Shown one piece after another: positions 33,181-42,645 of a stretch of 64,000 nt of DNA. Numbering within the stretch: position 1 is the stretch's first letter; the number at the start of each line of letters is the position of its first letter. The DNA is from Vibrio porteresiae DSM 19223. GTDB lineage: Bacteria > Pseudomonadota > Gammaproteobacteria > Enterobacterales > Vibrionaceae. Both the position numbers and the translations under genes were made by a program. The notes under the pieces were generated by a model. It searched no databases, was not told the origin of the DNA, and saw nothing but the letters and a program-made list of their open reading frames with translations. Location: positions 372,001-436,000 of the forward strand of contig NZ_AP024895.1 in NCBI RefSeq assembly GCF_024347055.1. The letters run 5' to 3'.

Positions 33181-34625
33181 TAAAACTTGATGAATTGATG
33201 TCGAAACTGAATGCTAAAAAATCGAAAAATCAATCGATTGTTTTTGCTGTATTTCAGCCTGATGCCATCTATTTTTCATCAAGTGACACTCATTTGGAGT
33301 TACCGTCACGTTACCCATTAAGTGACAAAAGTCTTGCTGTTTCATTAGCTTCAGCCTTGTCTATGGCTGGAATTAAGAATGTGCTGGTGGATGTCATCCT
33401 CCATGTTAATCAGTATCAAAGCTTTCAAATTGATAAGCCTGCGATTCCCAAGTCGGAATGGCAGGCTGCATTGCCTTTTTTACTCAAAGACTTAATTAGA
33501 GAAAAAGTCACCGATGTGGTTGCCGATGCCTATGAACTGCCAAACAGCAATAAGGTGCAATCTTACGTCGTCCATAAAAAGCTGATTCTAGAGCTTTATC
33601 ATCAACTTCATGAGCAGCATTGTGAATTACACCGCGTTGTCCCTGAACAAGAAGTATGGGCTCAATCAGTACAAGACCTTAGCCATTTTCTACTTTTACA
33701 AAAGAGCACTGAAGGCAGTTTTAAACTCGAAGCATTTTATCAGCAGCGTTGTACTTTCCAGCGCACGCTACGTGGCGTGGTATCACCTTTAACGGGAAGT
33801 TCAAGTTCACCACTACAACTCGATGGCTTGGCGCTTGAGCTACAGAGATCGGTTGACTATCTGTCATCACAGATGAAAGGCGTGCCGCTGCATGTGCTGA
33901 AAGTGTGCTGCGATGAAGAAAATAATGAAGAGGTGGTTGCAGCACTGAATGAGCGTTTAAGTGTGAAATCGTCCGTTCTCGATGCTGAGCATGACTCTTC
34001 TGGTTTGGTTTTGGCAAGAAGTGCCCATAAAGTGCAAAGCGGTGCGATTAACTTCTTTCAATCACAACTTAAACCCAAAGTGGATCATTTCACCTTAACC
34101 AATGTAGCTGCGGTATGGGGAGCTATATTGGTTGTGATGTTATTGATTACCGCGTTTTATCAGTATGAATTAGCACAGAAAAGTAAGTATTTACTTACTT
34201 TGCAATCACAACAAACGATGTTAGTCGCTCAACGCGACGAGCTGAAGAAACAAGCGGCAAATCATCAGCCTTCTCCGGATAAGTTAGCGGCGATAAGTCG
34301 ACTGAAAAAAGAAATTGATGCGAAAAATGCGTCGATTGGTGCGGTTGATAGTATTGAGCAATCAAAACAGGCGGGTTATTCCGGGATCATGAGTGGATTG
34401 GCTAAGTTAGCCAATACGGATATTGCTCTGTCTGAGATTGAGATCGATAACAACCAGCTGAATATCAAAGGATATGCTCGTAATGCAGCTTCAGTTCCTG
34501 CTTGGATTGCTCAGTTTAAACAAGAGCTGCACCTGATCGGCCGTAGCTTTGAAAAACTAAAAATCGAACGTGACGATAAAGGGGTTGTGACTTTTGAGCT
34601 GAAAACGAAGCAGGAGGCGAAATAA
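33177..34625 (+). CDS. mshI: MSHA biogenesis protein MshI
   Basis: 482 aa. Corresponds to PilM plus PilN of other type IV pili: a cytoplasmic N-terminal part (about 1-300) and one membrane helix near 310-332 (VAAVWGAILVVMLLITAFYQ), followed by a coiled-coil and a PilN-like periplasmic domain. It belongs to the inner-membrane alignment complex that couples the motor to the secretin. Overlaps csrD by 4 nt and mshJ by 1 nt (TAATG), so translation is coupled. Confidence 0.92.
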   Translation: MIKLDELMSKLNAKKSKNQSIVFAVFQPDAIYFSSSDTHLELPSRYPLSDKSLAVSLASALSMAGIKNVLVDVILHVNQYQSFQIDKPAIPKSEWQAALPFLLKDLIREKVTDVVADAYELPNSNKVQSYVVHKKLILELYHQLHEQHCELHRVVPEQEVWAQSVQDLSHFLLLQKSTEGSFKLEAFYQQRCTFQRTLRGVVSPLTGSSSSPLQLDGLALELQRSVDYLSSQMKGVPLHVLKVCCDEENNEEVVAALNERLSVKSSVLDAEHDSSGLVLARSAHKVQSGAINFFQSQLKPKVDHFTLTNVAAVWGAILVVMLLITAFYQYELAQKSKYLLTLQSQQTMLVAQRDELKKQAANHQPSPDKLAAISRLKKEIDAKNASIGAVDSIEQSKQAGYSGIMSGLAKLANTDIALSEIEIDNNQLNIKGYARNAASVPAWIAQFKQELHLIGRSFEKLKIERDDKGVVTFELKTKQEAK

Positions 34626-35272
34626 TGAAAGCGCACTGGTTACGTTGGAGCCAACTGTTTGCAGAACGTTCACATCGAGAAAAAATGCTCATCGCTCTTG
34701 GTGGGTTGGTCATTTTGTTTCTCGCATTGCAGATGTGGGTCTTAGACCCTGTGTTAGCCCAAGTGGCTGTTCAACAAAAAAAAGCGCTCAATACTGTCTC
34801 TGAAACACAAAAAGTGACGGCAGAAATTGCACGACTTAAAACGCTGTTGTCGACGGATCCAAACGCTGAAGTAGACAAACAGTTTGCGAGTTTACAGGTA
34901 CAGAGCCAGCAGCTTTCTATGAGCATGTCTCAAGTCATGGATGGTATGGTTTCCCCATCTGAAATGGCCAATCTATTAGAAAGCGTATTACGCAATGGTA
35001 ATAAGTTAAAACTCATTAGTTTGACCTCTCTTCCTGCAAAGCCGGTGGGAAAGAGTAAAGATGGTGTCGATGGTGCTTACTATATTCACCCAGTGCGTAT
35101 GGAGCTAACCGGAAGCTATTTTGCTATTCGTGATTATCTTTCGGCACTAGAAAGTTTGCCGATCAAATATTACTGGCATAGCTTTAAGTACAGTGTTGAA
35201 ACTTATCCTCAAGCTCGCATGATTTTAGTGGTTTATACGATTGGCTCACGAGAGGAGTTTATTGGTGGGTAG
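34625..35272 (+). CDS. mshJ: MSHA biogenesis protein MshJ
   Basis: 215 aa, PilO-like. A short cytoplasmic N-terminus, one membrane helix about 20-40 (KMLIALGGLVILFLALQMWV), coiled coil (about 45-100) and a ferredoxin-like periplasmic domain. Expected to pair with MshI in the alignment complex. Overlaps mshI by one base and mshK by 8. Confidence 0.92.
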   Translation: MKAHWLRWSQLFAERSHREKMLIALGGLVILFLALQMWVLDPVLAQVAVQQKKALNTVSETQKVTAEIARLKTLLSTDPNAEVDKQFASLQVQSQQLSMSMSQVMDGMVSPSEMANLLESVLRNGNKLKLISLTSLPAKPVGKSKDGVDGAYYIHPVRMELTGSYFAIRDYLSALESLPIKYYWHSFKYSVETYPQARMILVVYTIGSREEFIGG

Positions 35273-35579
35273 GTATGTCAGATTTTTGGGTCTGTTGTTG
35301 TTTGTTTCTTGGCGTGTTATCGCGGCTCAGGATCCCACCGAGCCTCTGTCTTGGATGAATCCTTCCCAAGAAAAAAAAGTAGTACAACAATCGCTGCCTA
35401 CATTAAACAGCATCATATGCTCCCCTGAGTGCAGCGCCATCGTCAATGGCGAAATCGTAGGTCGTGGTGATGTGGTTAACGGTTATCAAGTTAAAAACAT
35501 CACGACCTCGACAGTGGTGTTAGCGCGCGGCAAGCAAGAATGGACACTTGAATTATACTCACAAGATATCAAGCAATAA
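35265..35579 (+). CDS. mshK: MSHA biogenesis protein MshK
   Basis: 104 aa from the GTG at 35265, chosen because AGGAG (35253-35257) lies 7 nt before it. An in-frame TTG at 35241 is possible but poorly placed. PilP-like: signal or anchor segment (about 3-20, VRFLGLLLFVSWRVIAA), then a short beta domain (about 50-100) that would touch the secretin MshL. Two Cys in SIICSPECSA could form a disulfide. Between mshJ (8-nt overlap) and mshL. Confidence 0.88.
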   Translation: MGRYVRFLGLLLFVSWRVIAAQDPTEPLSWMNPSQEKKVVQQSLPTLNSIICSPECSAIVNGEIVGRGDVVNGYQVKNITTSTVVLARGKQEWTLELYSQDIKQ

Positions 35580-35593
35580 GGGTCTGGAATCGT

Positions 35594-37270
35594 ATGCGTA
35601 GATGGTATTTAGGAACCTTGATTTTAGGGCTGGCTGGATGTTCGATGGGCCATCGTGACCCTGTCGAAGTTAAGCAAGCTTTGAATGAAGCGGTGGAAAA
35701 CAGCCAATCCAAGCGCTTAGCATCGATTCCCGATGCGGTTGCGGCAGACTTAATGCCAGACTCTGGGATTTCAATGCCTTCCGATACTCCAAAGCAGCTC
35801 AAGCGATTTCGGATTCAAACCGATGGAGTTGATGCTAGAGCTTTCTTTACCAGTTTGGTGAGAGGGACTGGTTATAGCGTAGCTCTTCATCCTGATGTGT
35901 CTGGCAAAATCACGGTTAACCTTTCTGATGTCACCCTCGATGATGTACTCAATGTTGTGCGAGATCTCTACGGGTATGAAATTGAGAAAACTGGTCAAGT
36001 TATTCAAGTCTATCCAGCGGGGTTGAGAACCGTCACTATTCCCGTTGATTATCTACAGTTCAAACGTCTTGGTCGTTCGCTAACCGCGATTAATACGGGG
36101 ACGATCACTAGCAATACCAATAGTTCTAATAGTTCGAACTCCTCGTCCTCTTCCTCATCTTCTTCGAATTCCATCGCCTCGCTACTTAGCTCAGATTCTG
36201 GAGATAACAATAACAGCTCCGATGGTTCAACCAATACCTCATCGTTAAGCGGTGGGACAGAAATTGAAACCACCAGTAAGAGTGACTTTTGGGATCAATT
36301 GCAAAAAGCCATTACGCAGTTAGTGGGCTCCGGTCGTGGGCAAAGTGTGGTTGTATCACCTCAAGCGGGTGTTATTACTGTGCGTGCCTTCCCTGAACAG
36401 ATTCGTGAAATTCGTCGCTTCCTTGGTATCTCTGAGCAGCGATTACATCGCCAAGTTATCTTAGAAGCTAAAGTGCTCGAAGTAACACTGAACGATAGCT
36501 ATCAACAAGGGATTAACTGGTCAAATTTATCTTTAGGTAACAGTAAGGTCACCTTTGGGGTTGATGGCACAACGTCATTACCAGGGATGGATACGATAGG
36601 CACTTTGTTAGGTGGAACAACAAGCCTGTCTATTTCCGATGGTAGTTTTTCTGGCGTGCTCAGTTTTATGTCGACTCAAGGGGATATTAACGTCCTTTCT
36701 AGCCCACGAATCACTGCGGCGAATAACCAAAAAGCGGTGATTAAAGTGGGGACTGATGAATATTACGTCACTAATTTAACCAGTACGGTTGGTTCTGGCG
36801 ATAATGCAGAATCGGCACCGGATATCGAATTGACGCCATTTTTCTCTGGTATTTCCTTAGATGTGACTCCGCAAATTGATGACCAAGGTAATGTACTGTT
36901 GCACGTACATCCTGCCGTTATTGATGTGGAAGAAGATTCCAAATCAATTACCTATCAAGACCAAGAGATTGAACTGCCGTTAGCTAAAAGCTCTATTCGT
37001 GAGTCGGACTCAGTGATTCGAGCTAAAGATGGTGATGTGGTAGTGATTGGCGGCTTGATGAAAACCAGTATCTCGAAGAAGCAGACGAAAGTGCCTTTGT
37101 TAGGCGATATTCCGGGGTTGGGACATCTATTTCGTAGTAAGTCGAATGCAACAGAAAAAACCGAATTGGTGATTTTGCTCAAGCCGACAGTAGTTGGCGT
37201 CAACACTTGGCAAAAAGAGCTTGAGCGTTCGCAAGACCTACTGCAGCAATGGATTCCAGATACTAAGTAA
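35594..37270 (+). CDS. mshL: MSHA secretin MshL
   Basis: 558 aa. Outer-membrane secretin (PilQ-like) forming the pore for the pilus. Lipoprotein signal with lipobox LAGC (Cys at 16). N-terminal N-domain repeats (about 70-155), a Ser/Asn-rich low-complexity stretch (about 175-217), N1-type domain, then the secretin core (about 280-545) with VPLLGDIPGLGHLFRS near the C-terminus. The linker is unusually rich in Ser. Follows mshK by 14 nt; mshM starts 6 nt after its stop. Confidence 0.95.
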   Translation: MRRWYLGTLILGLAGCSMGHRDPVEVKQALNEAVENSQSKRLASIPDAVAADLMPDSGISMPSDTPKQLKRFRIQTDGVDARAFFTSLVRGTGYSVALHPDVSGKITVNLSDVTLDDVLNVVRDLYGYEIEKTGQVIQVYPAGLRTVTIPVDYLQFKRLGRSLTAINTGTITSNTNSSNSSNSSSSSSSSSNSIASLLSSDSGDNNNSSDGSTNTSSLSGGTEIETTSKSDFWDQLQKAITQLVGSGRGQSVVVSPQAGVITVRAFPEQIREIRRFLGISEQRLHRQVILEAKVLEVTLNDSYQQGINWSNLSLGNSKVTFGVDGTTSLPGMDTIGTLLGGTTSLSISDGSFSGVLSFMSTQGDINVLSSPRITAANNQKAVIKVGTDEYYVTNLTSTVGSGDNAESAPDIELTPFFSGISLDVTPQIDDQGNVLLHVHPAVIDVEEDSKSITYQDQEIELPLAKSSIRESDSVIRAKDGDVVVIGGLMKTSISKKQTKVPLLGDIPGLGHLFRSKSNATEKTELVILLKPTVVGVNTWQKELERSQDLLQQWIPDTK

Positions 37271-37276
37271 CGACAG

Positions 37277-38122
37277 ATGTATTTAGAACATTTTGGCTTT
37301 ACTCAATTTCCATTTCATCTCACGCCAGATACCTCTTTATTTCTGGGGCTTGCGCCACATTACGAGGCACTGCAAACGGTGAATGCCGCGCTCATGATGG
37401 GTGAGGGCGTCATTAAGGTCATTGGGGAAGTGGGTACAGGTAAAACCATGGTGTGTCGGATGCTGCTGTCACATCTTGCCGAAGAGTTTGTGTGTATCTA
37501 TTTGCCTAATCCCGCTTTGAATGGTCTTGAGTTACGACAGAATATCGCTCGGGAGTTACAGCTGGGGCACCCCAATGAATCAGTGATATTGGGGGAAATT
37601 CAAGCGAAGTTAATCGAGTTACATCAGCAGGGACATAAAGTCGTGGCAATCGTTGATGAGGCCCAAGCGTTACCTGATGATGCGCTTGAGATGCTGCGAT
37701 TGTTAGGCAATCTCGAAACGGATCAAGCTAAGTTATTACAACTCGTATTACTTGGTCAGCCTGAACTAGACATTAGGTTAACTCAGCATCATTTAAGACA
37801 ATTTCGGCAACGTATTACGTTTAGTGCCGATTTAAGACCGCTAACGATGGCTGAAACAGTTGCTTATATCGATAACCGGCTAATTAAGTCCGGCGCTAAT
37901 GCAGGGCTGTTTCCCTTGAGCCAAAAAAAAGCAGTGTGGCGCGCAGCAAGAGGGACGCCTCGTTTGATTAATCAAATTTGTCATAAAACCCTGTTGCTCT
38001 GTTTTTATCAGGGTCTCAAAGGAGTTACCAATCCGCCACTGTTTGCTGCAATACAAGATACGTTTGATACGTGTAAACCCAGATTTAAGACCCCTTGTTT
38101 TTGGGGATGGAGTCATTCATGA
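37277..38122 (+). CDS. mshM: MSHA biogenesis ATPase MshM
   Basis: 281 aa, ExeA/GspA-like AAA+ ATPase. YLEHFGFTQFPFHLTPDT is the family opening. Walker A GEVGTGKT (about 51-58), Walker B VAIVDEAQ (about 120-127), and an arginine-rich sensor region near 170-180. It probably helps place or assemble the secretin, as ExeA does with ExeB. Stop overlaps the start of mshN (ATGA). Confidence 0.92.
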   Translation: MYLEHFGFTQFPFHLTPDTSLFLGLAPHYEALQTVNAALMMGEGVIKVIGEVGTGKTMVCRMLLSHLAEEFVCIYLPNPALNGLELRQNIARELQLGHPNESVILGEIQAKLIELHQQGHKVVAIVDEAQALPDDALEMLRLLGNLETDQAKLLQLVLLGQPELDIRLTQHHLRQFRQRITFSADLRPLTMAETVAYIDNRLIKSGANAGLFPLSQKKAVWRAARGTPRLINQICHKTLLLCFYQGLKGVTNPPLFAAIQDTFDTCKPRFKTPCFWGWSHS

Positions 38123-39189
38123 GTGAGGTTAATCAGGCATTGATGCAACTCGTCAAAAAGCAGTCTGGCCCGTTGCAAGATATTCCTCAAGCCGATGTCC
38201 CTGTGATGAAAAAACATCATGGCTGGCCATGGTTTATTGCTGGGTTTTCCTTAAGCTTGGCCGTTGGTGGATGGGCGGTGACCTCCAACAATAATCAGCA
38301 AGTGGTTCATCAGTCGGACGTTGTTCTCATTCAACCTCATCAAACTACTGAAAGCCCAACGCAAAGGGCGGTTGCAACCAACACGCCAATCTATTCAGCA
38401 CTAAAATCAACGCCTTCAACCGCCACAACAGTGGTGAATGCTGCACCGACTCTTCCCATCAATACGGCACTGGTCAGCGCGGTTGCCTCTAATACGCAGG
38501 CTTCGTCTACGACTGTAGCGACTAACGAGAATAATCATGGAGTGAAAACGTTAGTCGACACCCCACAAGTAAAGATTGAGCAAGTGGATCTAACGCCTGA
38601 GCAACTGGCGAAGAATGCACAGACCCGAGCGTTAAAAGCGTTGGATAGCAATAACTTTGATGCAGCGGTGGATGCTTATGCTGAGGCGCTCCGTTATACC
38701 CCAAGAGATGAAACATTAAGACAGCGTTTAGCGGCGCTTTACTACGGCAAAAATGACGTTCGCAAAGCGTTTGATTTGTTGCAGATTGGGATTGAAATGA
38801 ATCCCAAAGGTGAAACACTGCGTATTGCTCTATCGCGATTGCTGATTAAGGAAAAGCAGTTAACGGCGGCATTAACACCGCTCTCTTCTTTAAACGATGG
38901 TGCGTCTGTTGAATATTTATCACTGCGTGCTGCTCTAGCACAGAAAAATCAATTTAATGATATGGCATTGGAAAGTTATCAAAAACTGGTTGAGAAAGAG
39001 CCGAATAATGCCCGCTGGTGGCTTGGGTTGGGGATTCAGCAAGAACGGGCTCTTCAATTAGCGCAGGCAAAAGTCTCTTATCACAATGCACTCAGTAAAG
39101 TTGGAGTCTCTTCAAACTCAATTACGTTTATCCAAGACAGATTAAAAACTCTAGATAATCTTCAAGGAGGAAAACCCAATGCAAATTAA
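38119..39189 (+). CDS. mshN: MSHA biogenesis protein MshN
   Basis: 356 aa starting at the ATG that overlaps the mshM stop; a TTG 24 bp upstream is ignored. Short cytoplasmic N-terminus, membrane helix about 40-57 (HGWPWFIAGFSLSLAVGGWAV), a Ser/Thr-rich periplasmic linker (about 60-160), then TPR repeats (about 165-340) as in ALKALDSNNFDAAVDAYAEA. Probably a periplasmic scaffold for secretin or pilus assembly. Overlaps mshE by 11 nt. Confidence 0.9.
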   Translation: MSEVNQALMQLVKKQSGPLQDIPQADVPVMKKHHGWPWFIAGFSLSLAVGGWAVTSNNNQQVVHQSDVVLIQPHQTTESPTQRAVATNTPIYSALKSTPSTATTVVNAAPTLPINTALVSAVASNTQASSTTVATNENNHGVKTLVDTPQVKIEQVDLTPEQLAKNAQTRALKALDSNNFDAAVDAYAEALRYTPRDETLRQRLAALYYGKNDVRKAFDLLQIGIEMNPKGETLRIALSRLLIKEKQLTAALTPLSSLNDGASVEYLSLRAALAQKNQFNDMALESYQKLVEKEPNNARWWLGLGIQQERALQLAQAKVSYHNALSKVGVSSNSITFIQDRLKTLDNLQGGKPNAN

Positions 39190-40906
39190 ATTAAGAAAGC
39201 GTCTGGGGGATCTTCTGGTTGAAGAAGGGATTGTTAGCGAAGATCAGGTGCAACAGGCGCTCAACGCCCAACGTAATACGGGGCGTAAGTTAGGAGACAC
39301 GTTGATTGAGCTTGGCTTTATCAGCGAAAAACAGATGCTGAGCTTTTTGTCTCAACAACTTAATTTGCCGTTAATCGATCTTAATCGGGCCAATGTCGAT
39401 ATTGATGCGGTGCAATTACTGCCTGAAGTTCATGCGCGCCGCCTGCGTGCTTTGGTTATTGCTCATAATGGCGATACGCTACGTATTGCAATGAGTGATC
39501 CCGCCGATTTGTTCGCCCAAGAGTCACTGCTTAATCAATTACCACAATACAGTTTCGATTTCGTTATTTCTCCTGAAAAACAATTGGTTGAAGGGTTTGA
39601 TCGTTACTATCGACGTACCAAAGATATCGCTAACTTTGCTGAGCAGTTACAAGCTGAACACCAAACTTCAGATACTTTTGATTTCTCAATTGATACCAAT
39701 GATGACTCTGATGAAGTCACCGTGGTTAAACTGATCAATTCGCTGTTTGAAGATGCCATTCAAGTCGGGGCATCGGATATTCATATAGAGCCGGATTCTA
39801 ATCTGCTGCGCCTAAGGCAGCGTATTGATGGGGTTTTACATGAAACCCTGCTTAATGAAGTCAATATTGCCCCCGCCTTAGTACTGCGCCTAAAACTGAT
39901 GGCGAACTTGGATATTTCTGAAAAGCGCTTACCTCAGGATGGTCGTTTCCACATTAATGTGAAAGGCCAGTCCGTTGATATTCGTATGTCGACCATGCCG
40001 GTTCAATACGGTGAGTCGGTGGTTATGCGTTTACTTAACCAATCATCAGGGGTAAGAAAGCTCGAAGAATCAGGTATCCCGGATGAATTATTGATTCGTC
40101 TGCGACGTCAGCTTCATCGCCCTCATGGCATGATTTTGGTTACCGGTCCTACCGGCTCAGGGAAAACCACCACCTTGTATGGTGCCTTAACCGAGTTAAA
40201 TGAGGCGGGTAAGAAGATCATTACCGCCGAAGACCCAGTGGAATATCGCATTTCGCGAGTGAACCAAGTTCAGGTGAACTCTAAGATTAATTTGGACTTT
40301 TCCACCTTGCTTCGTACCTTTTTGCGTCAAGACCCAGACATCATTTTGATTGGGGAAATGCGTGACCAAGAAACCGTAGAAATTGGCTTGCGTGCTGCGT
40401 TAACGGGGCACTTGGTATTAAGTACATTACATACCAACGATGCGGTTGATAGTGCGCTACGCTTAATCGATATGGGCGCTCCTGGTTACCTTGTTGCGAG
40501 CGCAGTGCGCGCAGTGGTGGCTCAGCGCTTGGTGCGTCGAGTTTGCCCCGATTGTAGCGAGGCGATCGAAACCGATGAGTCACAAAAACAGTGGCTACAA
40601 CAACGTTTTCCTAATCAAACCAATGCGGTATTTCGCCACGGGCGCGGCTGTCAAAGTTGCAACTTAACGGGCTATCGAGGACGTATTGGGGTATTTGAAA
40701 TGCTTGAGCTCGAGCAACATATGATGGATGCGCTGCGCTCAAATGATGCGGTGGCGTTTGCCAAAGCAGCGAGGCAGTCTGAGCAATATAAACCGCTATT
40801 GGCTTCTGCGATGGAGTTGGCTTTGCAAGGGGTTGTGAGTTTGGATGAAGTGATGGCTCTGGGTGAGGGTGATGCCTCCGGTAGTGTCCAAGCCATTTAC
40901 CTCTGA
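39179..40906 (+). CDS. mshE: MSHA extension ATPase MshE
   Basis: 575 aa. Hexameric motor that powers pilus extension. The N-terminal MshEN module (about 1-140) has two copies of the RLGxxL...I motif, RLGDLLVEEGIV and KLGDTLIELGFI, which in V. cholerae bind c-di-GMP. The C-terminal GspE/PilB ATPase has Walker A TGPTGSGKTT (about 321-330), an Asp box DPDIILIGEMRDQET, and a zinc CxxC ... CxxC (CPDC, CQSC). AAGGAGG 8 nt before ATG is an unusually strong site, inside the 3' end of mshN. Confidence 0.97.
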   Translation: MQIKLRKRLGDLLVEEGIVSEDQVQQALNAQRNTGRKLGDTLIELGFISEKQMLSFLSQQLNLPLIDLNRANVDIDAVQLLPEVHARRLRALVIAHNGDTLRIAMSDPADLFAQESLLNQLPQYSFDFVISPEKQLVEGFDRYYRRTKDIANFAEQLQAEHQTSDTFDFSIDTNDDSDEVTVVKLINSLFEDAIQVGASDIHIEPDSNLLRLRQRIDGVLHETLLNEVNIAPALVLRLKLMANLDISEKRLPQDGRFHINVKGQSVDIRMSTMPVQYGESVVMRLLNQSSGVRKLEESGIPDELLIRLRRQLHRPHGMILVTGPTGSGKTTTLYGALTELNEAGKKIITAEDPVEYRISRVNQVQVNSKINLDFSTLLRTFLRQDPDIILIGEMRDQETVEIGLRAALTGHLVLSTLHTNDAVDSALRLIDMGAPGYLVASAVRAVVAQRLVRRVCPDCSEAIETDESQKQWLQQRFPNQTNAVFRHGRGCQSCNLTGYRGRIGVFEMLELEQHMMDALRSNDAVAFAKAARQSEQYKPLLASAMELALQGVVSLDEVMALGEGDASGSVQAIYL

Positions 40907-40915
40907 GGATAGTGT

Positions 40916-42148
40916 ATGCCAACGTATCGTTATCAAGGACGCCAAGCCGACGGTTCAAAAACCTCAGGTAGCATTGATGCCCCGACGCAGGAGTTGGCTG
41001 CTGAAGCTCTTATGAATCGAGGCGTTATTCCAACGCTCATCGCCGAAGGTAAAGGCAGTGCTTCTGGTATCAGTTTTGGTGTGGATTGGCGCAGTTTGTT
41101 TGTGCGTTCGGTACCTTTGGAAGTATTAGTTATCTTCTGTCGTCAGTTGTTTAGCTTAACGAAAGCGGGGGTGCCTTTACTGCGCTCTATGCGCGGTTTA
41201 ACGCAAAACTGCCCGAATAAACAGCTAAAGCATGCACTTGATGAAGTCTGTAACGAGTTGACGAATGGTCGTAGCTTATCGGCTTCCATGCAATTGCATC
41301 CGTTGGTTTTCAGCCCACTGTTTGTCTCAATGATTCACGTTGGTGAAAATACGGGTCGCTTGGATGAAGCACTGTTGCAACTGGCCATGTATTACGAACA
41401 AGAAGTTGAAACGCGTAAGCGGATTAAGACCGCCATGCGTTATCCCTCTTTTGTATTGTCATTTATTACAGTGGCGATGTTTGTCCTCAACGTAAAAGTG
41501 ATTCCTCAATTTACTAAAATGTTCAGTCGGTTTGGGGTCGAACTCCCTTTGCCAACTCGAATATTGATTGGTATGTCAGACTTTTTTGTTAACTACTGGA
41601 TGGCAATGCTGGGGGCTTTAGTGGCTGCTTTCTTTGCTTTTCGAGCGTGGTTAGGCACGCCAAATGGCAGAGAGAAATGGGATAAGTGGCGCCTGCGTTT
41701 TCCGATTGTTGGGGGAATTGTCAATCGTGCTCAACTGTCACGATTTTCCCGTACTTTCGCCCTGATGTTAAAAGCGGGAGTGCCTTTAAACCAATCGTTA
41801 GCTTTATCAGCAGAAGCACTGCAAAACAAATTCTTAGAAGCCCGTTTACTAGAAATGAAGTCGGCAATTGAAGCGGGGAGCAGTGTGTCGCAAACCGCGA
41901 CCAATACGAAGATTTTTACTCCGCTAGTATTGCAGATGATTGTGGTCGGTGAAGAGACCGGGCGTATTGATGAGCTATTAATGGAAGTCTCCGACTTCTA
42001 TGATCGAGAAGTCGACTATGATTTAAAAACCCTCACTGCGCGAATTGAGCCTATATTGCTGGTGATCGTGGCAGGAATGGTGCTGGTGTTGGCCTTAGGG
42101 ATCTTTTTGCCGATGTGGGGAATGTTGGACGCCATTCGAGGGCGGTAG
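40916..42148 (+). CDS. mshG: MSHA inner-membrane platform protein MshG
   Basis: 410 aa, PilC/GspF family. N-terminal MPTYRYQGRQADG opening, two T2SF domains (about 75-198 and 278-400), each followed by hydrophobic helices (about 180-200, 228-248, 380-402). It sits at the base of the pilus and transmits rotation from MshE. Starts 9 nt after mshE. Confidence 0.95.
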   Translation: MPTYRYQGRQADGSKTSGSIDAPTQELAAEALMNRGVIPTLIAEGKGSASGISFGVDWRSLFVRSVPLEVLVIFCRQLFSLTKAGVPLLRSMRGLTQNCPNKQLKHALDEVCNELTNGRSLSASMQLHPLVFSPLFVSMIHVGENTGRLDEALLQLAMYYEQEVETRKRIKTAMRYPSFVLSFITVAMFVLNVKVIPQFTKMFSRFGVELPLPTRILIGMSDFFVNYWMAMLGALVAAFFAFRAWLGTPNGREKWDKWRLRFPIVGGIVNRAQLSRFSRTFALMLKAGVPLNQSLALSAEALQNKFLEARLLEMKSAIEAGSSVSQTATNTKIFTPLVLQMIVVGEETGRIDELLMEVSDFYDREVDYDLKTLTARIEPILLVIVAGMVLVLALGIFLPMWGMLDAIRGR

Positions 42149-42149
42149 C

Positions 42150-42593
42150 ATGAACGAACGATTTCGCTTTGTTGTGTGGGCTGTGTTGTTGGTGATCTTA
42201 ATTTCGACCTTTTTTTACTATTGGCAAAAAGTACAAGTGGTTGCTGATCGAACTGCATTTACCTTAGCAACCGATCGTATGTTGGATCGTGCGAATCAAA
42301 TTAAGCAGTTGTGGATTCTGAAAGGTAAGCCATCCCAGTTAACGTATTTGGAACAAACACTGCCGATGAATCAGAGTGGTTGGGTTTTCCCAGAAACAGG
42401 ACAAGGTATTGATTGTGAGAAAATACTGATGATTCTGTACCCAGATGAGAGGATTCTCAATTTTAAGCCACTTGTGGAAAGTTTGAGCAAGAACGATCGG
42501 TTTATATGCAATTTTAGGTATAATCAACAATATGCTATTCAAGTGGTTTGGATAGGAAAGCAGTTTTCTGTGAAGGTGCTCGAAGAACCCTAG
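42150..42593 (+). CDS. mshF: MSHA biogenesis protein MshF
   Basis: 147 aa with one N-terminal membrane helix (about 5-25) and a periplasmic remainder containing two Cys. No recognised domain; named from its place between mshG and mshB. It begins one base after the mshG stop. The prepilin motif is absent, so it is not a standard pilin. Confidence 0.8.
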   Translation: MNERFRFVVWAVLLVILISTFFYYWQKVQVVADRTAFTLATDRMLDRANQIKQLWILKGKPSQLTYLEQTLPMNQSGWVFPETGQGIDCEKILMILYPDERILNFKPLVESLSKNDRFICNFRYNQQYAIQVVWIGKQFSVKVLEEP

Positions 42594-42645
42594 TCAATAA
42601 AGGGGGACACGGGTCTTTTTGATGCATAGTTTGGGTGGTCATAAC

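Noticed and set aside
42619..42645. Longer start for MshB
   Set aside because: Possible (ATG at 42622), but it adds a longer leader and the site before 42646 is better spaced; kept as an alternative.
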